Positions 45,701 to 56,300 of a stretch of DNA of 64,000 nt are shown one piece after another. Each line of letters opens with the position of its first letter. The stretch's first letter is position 1. Under the pieces are notes generated by a model that had not been told where the DNA came from, ran no database searches, and worked only from the letters and a program-made list of their open reading frames with translations. Origin of the DNA: Chlorocebus sabaeus (taxonomy: Eukaryota > Chordata > Mammalia > Primates > Cercopithecidae); the NCBI RefSeq assembly GCF_047675955.1, contig NC_132904.1:84015447-84079446 (forward strand), read 5' to 3'. The position numbers and the translations under genes were made by a program.

Positions 45701-45984
45701 CAGGGACCTTGCCTTATCTCCTGTTGTCCTCCATTTGCCTGCTACAGGATCCTAGAAATAATAAGGCCAAAGAGATGCTGGTGAATGATGATGGGGAAGA
45801 TGGTGATAACAAATGATGACTTCCCACTAAGATGCAAGGTCTCTCCTATTCCACCATTTACTTCCTTACTCTGTTCCCAGATGTAATCTGGACAAAGACC
45901 CTCCCATTACAGACTGTGGAAAACGTCTCACCTTCCCTCCAAGCTTGGGAAAGGTGAAAATGTCTTGATTCTATTGTTGCTTTT

Positions 45985-46075
45985 GTTTTCATCTGTAAAA
46001 TGGGGACAAAAGTATGACTTTAGGGTACATGAGACATAAATGTACATCATAGATGTAAAAACACTTTTTAAGTTG
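45985..46075 (+). mobile_element. MIR scrap (weak)
   Basis: CATCTGTAAAATGGGGACAA is the MIR core, followed by a decayed tail. Confidence 0.5.
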
Positions 46076-47070
46076 TTAATCATTAAACAAGAGAGATGTT
46101 ATTTCTATGAATAGTCTACTATTCAATATTAATAATAATGTACACACCAAGCTGAAAGGTGGGCTACCTTCTCCTTACTCTGTACATAAAGCAAAACTGT
46201 GATCTCATCTTTCATGCTTGCATCTTGGTATTTCAAAGGTGGAAAGAGGCAACGGGAGCTACTCATTCCTCCTCTTAGGAACAAAGGCTTGACTTTCAAG
46301 TCTATTTTCTTGCTGTGGATGGAAAAAAAGAACCTGATTTTGAATGCCAAAGTCGAATACTGTAATTTTAGTATTGCACTAACCCCAGTCACCCATCACC
46401 CCACAGATAAATGCCTTGGGCTGAAGACTCTTTCATTATACATTAAATTGGTGTTAATTCAAATTTAGTGCTTGGCTGGGGGCCTGTCCACAAGCTTTTT
46501 GTTACTAGCTTATAAAAAGATACATTTAGCAATTAATGGTAAACATTTAGAAATATTTCACAGCAACTTTACAGAGTTATTTTTATATCTGTTGAATTGA
46601 ATAAAAAATAGTGGCTTCCATTTTGTTTGTCCTTTTAATATTTAACAATACATTTTTATTGCATTTTCCAAAAGTATAAGTCTGTGGTCGATTGAAAATT
46701 TAAAAAAAATGTTATTCCCTACAGGTTGTTTGCGAAGTCCTGCTTTATACCTGGAAAGGAGGGAGTGGATGATTTTTAGCCTTTTATGCTAAGGATCCTT
46801 CCTAGCCCTATGAAAATGTGTTCATCTCCCTCTCAGGGACCACACCATGTGGTATGATGAAGGACCTGACTATGACCAGACACAGAAGGGCTCATACACC
46901 CTTCCTCCAGGGAATTAGGTGAGAACTCACTTTCTGTTGATAAGCTCAAGAAAGCCACTAAAGTGATTATTTTCCCAACAACATCAGAATTTGCTCTTTG
47001 GTGACTCCTGGCTCTCACTGGATACAGAAGTAACAGGCAACATTTTAAATATGTGGTTCACCACACACAT
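46076..47070. other. No recognisable feature
   Basis: AT-rich in parts. Frames of 87-89 residues overlap on both strands at 46129-46468 with no domain. Confidence 0.4.
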
Positions 47071-47074
47071 CTTT

Positions 47075-47195
47075 ACCATAAAATGAGAAAATGGGCTCAG
47101 AGGGATGAAGTAACTTGTTCTAGGCACATAACTAGTACAGCTTAGAATCCAGATTTAAACCCAGGTCTGTTTTCTCCAAGAGCTCATGATCCTCC
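47075..47195 (-). mobile_element. MIR, antisense
   Basis: ATGAGAAAATGGGCTCAGAG, GGATGAAGTAACTTGTTCTA and AGATTTAAACCCAGGTCTGT are reversed MIR. Confidence 0.8.
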
Positions 47196-47351
47196 CAGTT
47201 TATCACAGTTTGTTTGGAAGGATGAGACACACAGTCTCTGCAAAAAGTGTTGAGGAGTCTGGAGAAGGCGAAAAGAGAAAGTCAGTCGGGCATACTCAGG
47301 AAGTGGAGAAGTGAGGGGAAACTGACAGAGTGGGACAGAGGAGTCAGGCAT

Positions 47352-47766
47352 TGCTATGGGTTGAAGTGAGCCCCCCACCCCAATTCATATGTTGAAACCC
47401 TAACCTTCATTACCTCAGAATGTGAGCTTAGGGGAGATAAGGTCTTTTTATAGGTAATCAAGTTAAAATGAGATCATTAGAATGGGCCCTAATCCAATAT
47501 GATGACCTCCTTCTAGAAAGGGGAAATTTGGTGACAGACCTGTATAGAGGGAAGATCATGTGACGAGACATAGGGAGAAGATGACCATTTACAGCCAAGG
47601 AGGGAGGCCTTAACAGATCCTTTCCTCACAACCCTCAGAAGGAACCAAGCCTGCTGGCACTTTGATTTGGACTTCCAGCCTCCAGCACTGTGAGATAAGA
47701 AGTTTCTGTTGTTCAGGACACCCAGTGTGTGGTACTTTGTTATAGTAGTCCTAGCAAACACATGCA
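47352..47766 (+). mobile_element. MLT1-type solo LTR
   Basis: It starts TGCTATGGGTTGAAGTGAG, then CCAATTCATATGTTGAAACC, ATGGGCCCTAATCCAATATG, GACTTCCAGCCTCCAGCACT, and ends near GTAGTCCTAGCAAACACATGCA. 5-bp flanks GGCAT (47347-47351) and GACAT (47767-47771) fit a target duplication. Length 415 bp. Confidence 0.8.
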
Positions 47767-48650
47767 GACATCCTGGACTGAAAGGAGCTCTGATGGAGAC
47801 TTTGCTTTCAGAAAGTGATAGCATCATTAAAGATTCCAGAGATGGCTGGTTTCCCCCAGTGGGAGGGGGAGGACCTCATGCCAGCTCCATCACTGATAGT
47901 GCCTTATGCTGTTAACATGTACTTACCAGCCTGTCAGGGCAGAGGAAATGAGGATGTTCTCTGCAAACCTGTCAACTTTCTCATCCATTTCCACTCTCCT
48001 TGTCCTGCCTCCTCATGAATATCTGGCCATGAGTCATTCTTTCAGGCCTGAACTCTATAGCCCTGTTACAGAGAGCTTTTCACCAGCTCCAACCCTACTA
48101 GCCTTAAATGTATGGTAAGCATTGCACTGGATGGTGCACATTTTTGAAATTACTAGACTGGGCTGTCATTCGCTTCCTTCAGGGGGCAAGCAGACATTCT
48201 ACATCTATCTCCTCACAATTCCTCTGAGTTCTGTTGAAAAGACAGGCTACTGAGAATGAACAGGCCACCTGAGAAAGGAGCCATCTGTGTTCTATGGAGG
48301 AACAGGGCTCTACTGGCCATGGGGAGGCTATGGGAATAGGTAGCCAAGGAAGATGCAAATGCTCTGCTTCACAAAAGAATATTTTCATAAATGCCACAGA
48401 CATTCCTCTGACTATATATAGAGGCTCTCCGAGCCTTTTCTGGAGGCTTCCTGAGTGCTTCCTTACTCACCTTTTGAAACAACCAACTTACACTTCGGGG
48501 GCAGAAGGATTTCTTTGGAGGAATGTTTCACATTTTTTTGCAGTGATGGAAGTGGGCATTGTCGGATGGTCTGCAAAGATGGTGAAGGTTGTTTGCCTCG
48601 ATTTTGTCTATGAATGGTTGTCTCATGGATCATTGTCATGGATTGTTGTT
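47767..48650. other. No recognisable feature
   Basis: Anonymous. The frame 48294-48689 (131 residues) begins with MEEQGSTGHGEAMGIGSQGR but has no domain or repeat relation I recognise, and its end runs into a MER5-type element. Confidence 0.4.
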
Positions 48651-48654
48651 TCTG

Positions 48655-48800
48655 TGGGCTGGCTGCATTACAATCACCCTGTAGTTTAAACAGTAAACAT
48701 TCTTGGATTCCTGCTCCCTGAGATCCTTATTCAGGAGTTTAGGCACATATCTAGGAATTTGTGTTTTAAAAATATTTCTGGTGATTGTAATGTGCAGATA
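48655..48800 (+). mobile_element. MER5-type hAT-Charlie element
   Basis: TGCATTACAATCACCCTGTA, ATTCAGGAGTTTAGGCACAT and TTCTGGTGATTGTAATGTGC follow the MER5A/B order. Confidence 0.6.
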
Positions 48801-48842
48801 GATTTGGGAACCTCAGTTCCCCATTTCTACATTGCTATTATG

Positions 48843-48869
48843 TACACACACACACACACACACACACAC
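48843..48869. repeat. CA microsatellite
   Basis: About 13 perfect CA units. Confidence 0.95.
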
Positions 48870-48871
48870 CC

Positions 48872-49860
48872 CTTTAACAAGTATTCATTGGGCACTTTCC
48901 CTGTTCTAGAAAGTGGGCAAAGGCATATAGAGACCAAAGGCACAATTTTTGTCCTCAGATAGTCTAGTGGGAAAGACAGACTGGGATCAGATGTTGACTA
49001 TAGAACATCATAAATGTTTGAGTAGAGTTAGGCCTAGGATGTCTAAGAACATTGAATCTGCTTTTGGGGGTGCATGTGGGAATGGAGTTATGGCATTGGT
49101 TTTCAACTGGGGGTGATTTTGCTCCAAGGAGATATTTGTTAAAGTCTGGAGACATTTTTGGTTGTCAAAAGTTGGGAGGGGTGCTTCTAGAATCTAGTGG
49201 GTAGAGGCCAGTGAGGGATGCTGCTAAATATCCTATATGCACAGAAAAGCACCCCACAACAAAGAATTATCTGGCCCCAAATGTCAATAGTGATGAGATT
49301 GAGAAGCCTGGAGAGAGGAAAGGCTTCCTAGGGGTTGATACTGACTGGACATTCAAAGTGGAGAGTTGGTAATGGGAAGCTTACTCTAATGCAGAGAAAA
49401 CAGCAGAGACCTTGAGCAGGCACACCTTGGGAGCTGTGTGACGATATGCAAGTTGGCACAGGTGTTGAGGGAAGAGGCCAGAGAGGTTAAATGGGACTTG
49501 GGTTCCCTGCATTAGAGAGTGGATTTCTTCCTTAAGGCTAGAGGAAGCGACTGAAGCCGAAGTAGTCAATTGCAAAAGTAAACTTGCATTTTAGCAATAT
49601 TACTCTGATAAAAGGTTGAGGGATGCCTAAGATGGATGGGCTGGGCTGGGGACACTCAGGTCTCTGAACAAAGAGATAAAGACAAACCTTTTCAAACCCA
49701 GATGGAGTCTAAGAGCCAAGGAAGTGTGCCAGATAGGAAAGTTGCAGAAGATGGAGGAGCCTGTGGGAAACCCAGAGAGGTTAAGTGACTTGTGTGAGGA
49801 TGCATGGTAATTTTTGGCAGGCCTGGAAATTTTGGCAGATGATCTTAAAGATAAACATAC
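48872..49860 (+). mobile_element. L2, split by MER20
   Basis: The left piece 48872-49093 (AAGTATTCATTGGGCACTTT, CCCTGTTCTAGAAAGTGGGC) and right piece 49311-49860 (GGAAAGGCTTCCTAGGGGTT, ACTGACTGGACATTCAAAGT) are collinear L2, though the right part is decayed. Confidence 0.6.
49094..49310 (+). mobile_element. MER20 (hAT-Charlie)
   Basis: CATTGGTTTTCAACTGGGGG, TCTGGAGACATTTTTGGTTG, AATCTAGTGGGTAGAGGCCA, CCCACAACAAAGAATTATCT and GAGATTGAGAAGCCTG span the full MER20 consensus. Confidence 0.9.
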
Positions 49861-49999
49861 ACTGTAACAATAGCTTTATGTTATGGGGCTGCGGAAACAA
49901 CTGCTGACATTGCCAAACATTACCTGTAGTTGAGTTTCCTTGCTGATAGTAAGCATTGGGCTGTTACCATTCCTGGGATGAATGTTATTTTATTGCCTA

Positions 50000-50565
50000 A
50001 AATAGTTCCATAAAGGTGGTATTATCTTCAACATTCACAAATTTGAAAACTGAGATGCAATGAGGTTAATCTCATAGATAATATGTCATTTAGCTATTGC
50101 TGCATGAGCAAATACCCACTCCCTAAATCAGTGACTTAGTACTGCTCATGAGTTTATAGGTAGCTGAATGGCTTTGCTGATCTCTGCTGGGATCTCTCAC
50201 AAGGCTGGAGACTTGGCAGAGATAGTGCGGCTCTGTCCACATGGTCTTTTCAGGCTAACTTGAACATGTTCTCACAGCAATGGCAGAGAAGCAATGGAGG
50301 AAACAGAAACATGAATACTTTTTCAAGTCTCTGCTTCAAGCTTGCTACTGCCTGATTGGTCAATGCAAATCACGTTGCTGAGGCCAGGGTCAGAGTGGGA
50401 GGGGACTAAAGGTTATAGGGGAAAAGGCACAGATACAGGAGGCTATTAATAAGGGCCACGAAGACACTCTTCTCTTCAGTAAATAGTGGCAGAGCCAGAA
50501 TTTGAGCTGGATTCTTCAGATTCCAAAGTATATAATTTTTCTACCAGACTCTCCTGCTTTGATAA
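50000..50565 (-). mobile_element. MIR, antisense, split by an LTR-like repeat
   Basis: The left piece 50000-50085 (GGTGGTATTATCTTCAACAT, TGAAAACTGAGATGCAATGA) and right piece 50470-50565 (AATAGTGGCAGAGCCAGAAT, TTGAGCTGGATTCTTCAGAT) together rebuild a reversed MIR. Confidence 0.6.
50086..50465 (-). mobile_element. MLT1-like LTR fragment, antisense
   Basis: CATTTAGCTATTGCTGCATG, GCAAATACCCACTCCCTAAA, ATGGCAGAGAAGCAATGGAG and CTGATTGGTCAATGCAAATC suggest a reversed MaLR-type LTR. It sits between two MIR halves. The subfamily is unknown. Confidence 0.5.
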
Positions 50566-50639
50566 TAAGAATGTAATGAAAAAATACATTAGTTCATTAG
50601 TTAGGATTTTGTATCAATAAAGACATGTTCATATGTACC

Positions 50640-50942
50640 TTTTTTTTTTTTCTTTTTTTGAGACAGACTCTCGCTCTGTTACCCAGGCTGGAATGCAGTG
50701 GTGCCATCTTGGCTCACTGAAACTTCTGCCTCCCAGCTTCAAACAATTCTCATGCTTCAGCCTCCTGGATAGCTGGGATTACAGATGCACGCCGCAATAC
50801 CCGGCTAATTGTTGTATTTTTAGTAGAGATGGGGTTTTGCCATGTTGACCAGGCTGGTCTTGACCTCCTGGCCTCAAGCGATCCACCTGCTTCAGCCTCC
50901 CAAAGTATTGAGATTACAGGCGTGAGCCACTGCACCTAACCT
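50640..50942 (-). mobile_element. Alu, antisense
   Basis: Poly(T), TTGAGACAGACTCTCGCTCT, ending GAGCCACTGCACCTAACC. No clear target duplication is seen. The frames at 50633-50848 and 50750-50935 are Alu-derived. Confidence 0.95.
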
Positions 50943-51029
50943 GTATATATTATCTTAACCAAGGCTGAGAGCAACCCTGTGATACTGGCAGGACTGACAC
51001 CTTTGTTCAAAGAAAAAAAGCAAAAGCAA

Positions 51030-51840
51030 ATAAATATTCAGATTCATAAAGGGCTAATTTCCTTAGTAAGCAAAGAGTGCTTAGGCACAAATAAGAAAAA
51101 GATAATAGGATAGTGGGCAAAGGCCACACACAGGTAATCCATTAAAAAAGAAATGTAAATGGGCAAACATGAGAAGATGCATAATGTCCTTCCAAATAAA
51201 AGGAATGCAAAATGTAAAAATGATGTATCATTCTATCCTATTGGACTGATGAAGACTTTTAGGTTTTGTGATACCCAGTGTTACTTAGGGACGGGAGTAT
51301 GGGCCAGAAATAGGAAGCCTTCTATGCTGATGGTGGGAGAATGAATTGGTGTGATATATTTGGAGGGTAATTTTGGCAATAGTGATAAAAATATGCATAT
51401 GAAATTTGACTTAACTATTTTTATTTTTAGGAATTTACCCTAAAGATAGACCTAAAAAGGTCTGCAAAGATATCCACAGGGATATTCATTGCAGCCTTCT
51501 TTGTGATAGCCAAACAATGCAAACACTCTAAGCCAATTCAGAGAATGGATTATATAGATTTTCTTTTAACTTTGTCCAAACTAGGTGTCAAGGAGAATGA
51601 AGCAGATCTTTAAGTCCTGACATGGAAGGATTTCTAAGACATATTGTGAGAGAGAGGGAAAAAAATGGCATGTCTGTGAACAAGATATACAATTTTCATT
51701 TGTTTAAAATAGAGATATTATATACATGCTTGTGTCAACATAGAAAATATCTCAAAGGACATATATGAAGCAGTTAATAGTAGCTAATTCCGAAGAATAA
51801 TCAGAGGGGTGGAGGAAGAAAAGGACAACTCTATGTTTAA
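51030..51840 (+). mobile_element. Old L1 (L1M/L1ME-like) ORF2 end fragment
   Basis: GTGGGCAAAGGCCACACACA, GATGGTGGGAGAATGAATTG, GGAATTTACCCTAAAGATAG, GGGATATTCATTGCAGCCTT and TTTGTGATAGCCAAACAATG are a decayed L1 ORF2 C-terminus in order. Confidence 0.75.
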
Positions 51841-52414
51841 CTTCACTCTCTTCCTCACTATCTGAATTCTTTCCCCATGAAAATGTACTACTTTTCTCTA
51901 AGAGAACAGAATAGAACAGAGCAGAAAACAGATTGTAAAGAGGTTATTGTACTTGAGTATCACTTTTTGCTGGCATATCTTGCTTTTATGGTTGGTCAAT
52001 TTGCTCAATTAGCGATCTTTTTTTATGGCCCTCATCTCCATCTATTAAGAAGGCTTTATTCTTGCTCCGTGTTAACACTTAAGAATGCCTAGGAATTGTT
52101 TCCAAGGAAACCCATCTATAGCCAGATGTTAATGGCATAAGCTCCTATGGCTACAGATAGGGTCTTGTTTCTTAGCAACTCACTCAAATGTTCTCATTTT
52201 AATTAAAATCATACATTTCCTTAAAATGGAAAAAATTCCTTTCCTATTCCTAGCAAGGATATGGAAGGTCATTTGTCCTTGTTCATGAAATTTGCCTCTG
52301 AAAAAAGGCTTTCGTGAATGTGAAGTGAAATTTAAAAACATCTCCTTACCTAAGGGTGCCCTCTTTGTCAAGTGCATAAATCAGTTACTGCTTTCTCTTT
52401 TTAAATAAAAATAA

Positions 52415-52555
52415 ATTTATTTATTTTTAGAGACAGGGTCTCTCCATGTTGTCCAGGTTGAACACAAACTCCTGGACTTCAAGTGATCCTTCCGCCTCAA
52501 CCTCCTCAGTCACTGGGGTTACAGTTACCCACCCCCACACTTGGCTCTCTATCTC
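52415..52555 (-). mobile_element. FLAM-like Alu monomer, antisense
   Basis: TTTTTAGAGACAGGGTCTCT, CCATGTTGTCCAGGTTGAAC and GTGATCCTTCCGCCTCAACC form a single reversed Alu left arm without a second monomer: a free left Alu monomer fossil. Confidence 0.75.
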
Positions 52556-52998
52556 TGCTTTCTACTCAACTTCAATCACCCCAATCTGGCATCACCCCAA
52601 TCTTTGCCATCCTCAGGTATAGTGTGTGACAAGTGAACACCATTTCCTCATCTAGCTAGTCCTTAGGTTTCTTATCAAGACTGACTTAAGTAGGCACAGC
52701 AGATTCATAATGCCAGTACCACCTTTCTGGAGACCTGTACTTAAGGCAGACAGTATTGGCCTCTTTCCCACCAAGTATTCACAGGGACCCAGGGTCCCAT
52801 TCACGGCTTTGCTTTGGGCAGCCACGGTGCTGGAGCTGCCCTGTGGGAGGCAGCCTGTCATCCTGCCCTGGGTGAAAAGATGTGAAAACATATACACCAT
52901 GATAAGTAGGAAAAGTTAAACAATTGCCAATATTGTGTATTTCCTGAAATGGTCCACTGAGAAGGACAGACATCATTTCATTAATGAATGAAAAAATT
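52556..52998. other. No recognisable feature
   Basis: Anonymous; somewhat GC-richer near 52790-52870. Opposing frames (52652-52900 minus, 52710-52919 plus) are read as chance. Confidence 0.4.
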
Positions 52999-53205
52999 CA
53001 TTATTGTATTTAGAACATAATTTTCTAAATTGTATTTAGAAAAGTATGTTCTTGATCTCCTGAGGCAGGAGAATGGCGGGAACCCGGGAGGCGGAGCTTG
53101 CAGTGAGCTGAGATCCGGCCACTGCACTCCAGCCTGGGCGACAGAGCGAGACTCCGCCTCAAAAAAAAAAAAAAAAAAGAAAAGTATGTTCTAAATACAA
53201 TAATG
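52999..53205. repeat. Near-perfect inverted repeat (hairpin), right arm split by Alu
   Basis: The left arm 52999-53029 is 31 bp. After a 5-bp loop (TTGTA, 53030-53034) the right arm begins at 53035. Its 31 bp are interrupted by the Alu and resume at 53193-53205. With the Alu and one target copy removed, the arms pair with one mismatch in 31. Confidence 0.9.
53053..53177 (+). mobile_element. Young 5'-truncated AluY fragment (Old World monkey type)
   Basis: Only the right arm from TGAGGCAGGAGAATGGCGGG to GAGCGAGACTCCGCCTC and an A tail are present. Eight bases (TGATCTCC) precede the Alu homology. Perfect 15-bp target duplications AGAAAAGTATGTTCT lie at 53038-53052 and 53178-53192. The variant GAGCTGAGATCCGGCCACTG is, to my knowledge, typical of cercopithecid AluY lineages; human AluY has GAGCCGAGATCGCGCCACTG. 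Confidence 0.9.
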
Positions 53206-53655
53206 AGGAAACATCAGGCAAACATGAACTGAGGAACAGTCTACAAAATAACTTTAAAGTGGTCAAGGTTATGCATGACAGTAAACACTGAAGAACTGAG
53301 CATAGTTAGAGACTGAAGAAAATATCGTATCATATCTTTGACTTTTCTTTCTTCATGGACATATTCCTGGATGGCAACATTTTTGTTATCAGTTATTGGA
53401 GCCCTCCACAAATTTATTTCTTGGATTCTTGAGATTGTGAGATATGGACCTTGGGGATGCTGGGGATAGAGGGTAGGGAGAGAGACCTGGGGAAATGCCT
53501 GTGTGGGGCACCTTGGGATCTCTGGACAGACAGAGGGTCCTGTGAAGACTTTGTTACTGTGGCAGAGTGAGCCAGGAGCCCTTCCATTGGATGGAAAGGT
53601 AGGCTGTGACTCAACCTCACCCACTGAGTCCTATGTGCCAGTTTCCCTGGGTGAC
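53206..53655. other. No recognisable feature
   Basis: Anonymous. The 127-residue minus frame at 53241-53624 and the opposing frames have no domain I recognise. Confidence 0.4.
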
Positions 53656-53659
53656 TTGA

Positions 53660-53985
53660 GCCAGTTGCTGCCAAGTCATGCTGCTAGTGTTCACTGGGTG
53701 CCTTTCAAGTGGCAGCTGCTGTCCTAAGTGCTGGGGCTGCAGCTGTGAGCTGGACTAATGGTCCGGTTCTCGGGAACTTCAAGTCTAATGGCGAGGTCAG
53801 CATGTAGACAAAAGGTAGAACATTAGGGAGGTTGCAGGCACTATGGGCATGCACACCAGGAGCTTCCATCCTAATTTGGTGGGAGTCAAGGAAGGCATTC
53901 TGAAGGAAGTGGCAATGTCTACACTGAGATGTAAACGTTGGATAAGGGTTCACCAAGTAATAGGAAGGAGGAGCTTCCTTGTCTG
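53660..53985 (+). mobile_element. L2
   Basis: TTCACTGGGTGCCTTTCAAG, GCTGTCCTAAGTGCTGGGGC, GGAAGGCATTCTGAAGGAAG and TCTACACTGAGATGTAAACG are L2 in order. Confidence 0.75.
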
Positions 53986-54385
53986 CAAAACAATGGGTTG
54001 GAGTGACAATGATGAAGCTCCCTTAGCTCTCAGTCTTCGTTGTGTATTACACCACTCAACTCAGGGACACATGGTGAGCAGACAGACTAGTGACAAAGAC
54101 TCTCTTTGTCCAAACTCTAGCCAGGCTCCCGTGAGCTCTCTTCTCCACTAGGCCTCAATCTTGTTCTATATAGACTTGAACAAACACTAACATCATTTCT
54201 AACAGCTCAAAGTGCCTGCTGAAGAAAACTCAAGGCTGCCAAAAAAATGTACTGTTTGTTTCAGCCAATACCTAAGGATAGGGCCTCTGTCTTCCAGTTT
54301 CTGTGGGAGGATGGAATCCTAACTTTGATCATTGCCAGCTAGCAGACATGGCTGGCCTGATCACACATAAATAAAACAGATCCAG

Positions 54386-54624
54386 TAAATAGGGTAGGTG
54401 CAAATGCTCCCCAAAGGAGTCATGAGGAAAAATAAGTATTGGCCTGGAAAAAAGGGAGAGGCGGAGAGAAGAGAAAGAAAACAGTGCACAAAACCCCAGA
54501 CCAAGAGGAAGATGGTGCATTACGGAATCTGTAAGTACAGCAGAAGCTCTTCCACAGACCTTTGCTTCACTAACTGGTTGTTCTTTGTGTTCTTCAACCC
54601 GTGCTCTTTATTCTCTGTAGAAAC
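54386..54624 (+). repeat. Inverted duplication, arm 1
   Basis: Starts TAAATAGGGTAGGTGCAAAT and ends TCTCTGTAGAAAC. Its reverse complement aligns end to end with 54904-55146, with about 38 differences in ~243 columns by hand (about 84%). Confidence 0.9.
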
Positions 54625-54903
54625 ACACTGACCGACTTATCCTTCGTTGTAAGTTTTCACTTCCCTAACTCCACTCACCTCCTGCTCACCTCACTCCCCA
54701 TTCTCTCATTCTCACTTTAAAATGATCAATCAGCTCTTTATAAATTGAAGCTGAGTGCAGTTCCGGCTAGACTCTTTTCTCTGTTGCAATAGTTATTACT
54801 ACGTTAAATCTGTCCTCATTTTAACTTGTGTCTGGCTTTATCTTTGACACTAGAGAGTAGCCTACTAGCCCTGGGCTCATCTGAGCACTATGGTTATCTG
54901 TCA
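54625..54903 (+). other. Spacer of the inverted duplication, LTR-like 3' end
   Basis: 279 bp. TCAGCTCTTTATAAATTGAA followed by GTTAAATCTGTCCTCATTTT, ACTTGTGTCTGGCTTTATCT and TTGACA resembles the promoter-to-end part of an ERV LTR (TATA-like box, terminal CA). The family was not identified. Confidence 0.35.
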
Positions 54904-55146
54904 GTTTCTACAGGGAATAAAGAGCACTGGTTGAAGAATGCAAAGGGCAATTAGTCAGTGAAGCAGAGCTCTTTGGAAGAGCTTCTATTGTACTTGCAGA
55001 TTCCACAATGCACCATCCTTCCTCTTGCTCTGGGGTTTTATGTACTGTTTTCTTTGTCATCTTTTTCTGCCTCTCCCTTTTTTTCCAGGCCAATACTTAC
55101 TTTTCTTGTTGACTCCTGTAGGGAGTGTTTACATCTACCCTATTTA
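54904..55146 (-). repeat. Inverted duplication, arm 2
   Basis: Starts GTTTCTACAGGGAATAAAGA and ends ACATCTACCCTATTTA. It is the reverse-oriented counterpart of arm 1. Frames 54908-55093 (minus) and 54398-54631 (plus) are related because they read the same duplicated strand. Confidence 0.9.
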
Positions 55147-55259
55147 TCTCTCTCTCGCATTATTCTCCGTGAATTTTTATGGTAGACCTTTGTTCCTTTC
55201 TTGTCTTTCCTACCACCCCTGTGAAGATGGCTGAGCCACACGATGAAAGGAACCTGGGT

Positions 55260-55440
55260 TCCCTCCTCTCTGCCTCCCACTTTTACAAGTGCACACATTG
55301 CACTATGTTGTACTTTTTGATGACATTTATGCCCCTCCCATTAGCATTTAAGCATCTTGCTGGCAGGGCCTGTGTCATATTCAGCTTTGTTTTCTCAGCA
55401 CAAAGCCCAGTGGCTGACACATAGTAGTTTTCCACTAAAG
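55260..55440 (-). mobile_element. L2, antisense
   Basis: TTTAAGCATCTTGCTGGCAG, GGCCTGTGTCATATTCAGCT and CCCAGTGGCTGACACATAGT follow the reversed L2 3' end. Confidence 0.7.
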
Positions 55441-55839
55441 CTTTGGAGAATGACTTGACATCATTTAGAAACTATTATGCATATGGTCTAATCTCACAGT
55501 AGGTAGCAGATAAAGGATCACAGTCCAGTAATCAAAATAGCCTGAGATATTTATTTGCATTTCTCAAATGCAGTGAATATAACCACATAGCCTAAAATCT
55601 CTTTCTTTTTCTAAGCTTTTATGCACTTAAGTTTTTCAATATCTGGTTTTCACAGACTTTGGCTTGGGGGAAAGAGTATGGAGAATCACATATGGAAGGT
55701 TTTTATGGACCAGTCCAGGAAATGGCACATTTTAGTACTTACATTCCTCAAGCCAGAACTCACGAGTTCCTCCCTCTCTGTCACAAAGGAGGCTGGGAAA
55801 TGTACTGTAACTGTATCTCAGGCAAAGCAAATTTCTGGG
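55441..55839. other. No recognisable feature
   Basis: Anonymous. Two overlapping plus frames (55621-55914, 55659-55889) have no recognisable domain. Confidence 0.4.
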
Positions 55840-56300
55840 TCATGGGGCTATGCATTAGGAATAAATGCCTGGAGCCTCGACAAGTGTGATATGGATAGGA
55901 GGGATGGTGAATAAGCCCAGAGGGACAGGGAGTGTCAAGGGAGGGGGCAAGAGGGCAGATGACAGGTGGGGTGGACAGGTAGGCTGGGCTCAGACTATGA
56001 AGGACTTGAAGGGCATGCCAACTTGGGATTCTCTCTCTCTCGCAGTGACAGAGAACTCCTGATAGTTCTTACTCAGAGAAGTGACTTGGTCATGTCTCCT
56101 TCAGCACGATGACTCAGGCAGGAAGGTAGAGAAAGAAATGGAGAGAAAAACCTGAAAGGAGGAAAACTATTCAGGAGGTTGTGACAATGGTCATGACTAT
56201 TCCCCTGCCCTTCTTCCCCCAAAAAGCCTGAAGTAAAAGCTAGGACTATAGCCTGAGGATGAAGAGAAGAGGGTGGGCTGACACAGTCTACTGTTGAGTT
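55840..56300 (+). mobile_element. L2 (decayed)
   Basis: AGGCTGGGCTCAGACTATGA, AGGACTTGAAGGGCATGCCA, GAGAAGTGACTTGGTCATGT and ACTATTCAGGAGGTTGTGAC follow the L2 middle region. Confidence 0.6.

Noticed and set aside
48294..48689. 131-residue plus-strand frame as a possible gene
   Set aside because: No recognisable domain, no splice or promoter support, and its 3' part runs into a MER5-type repeat.
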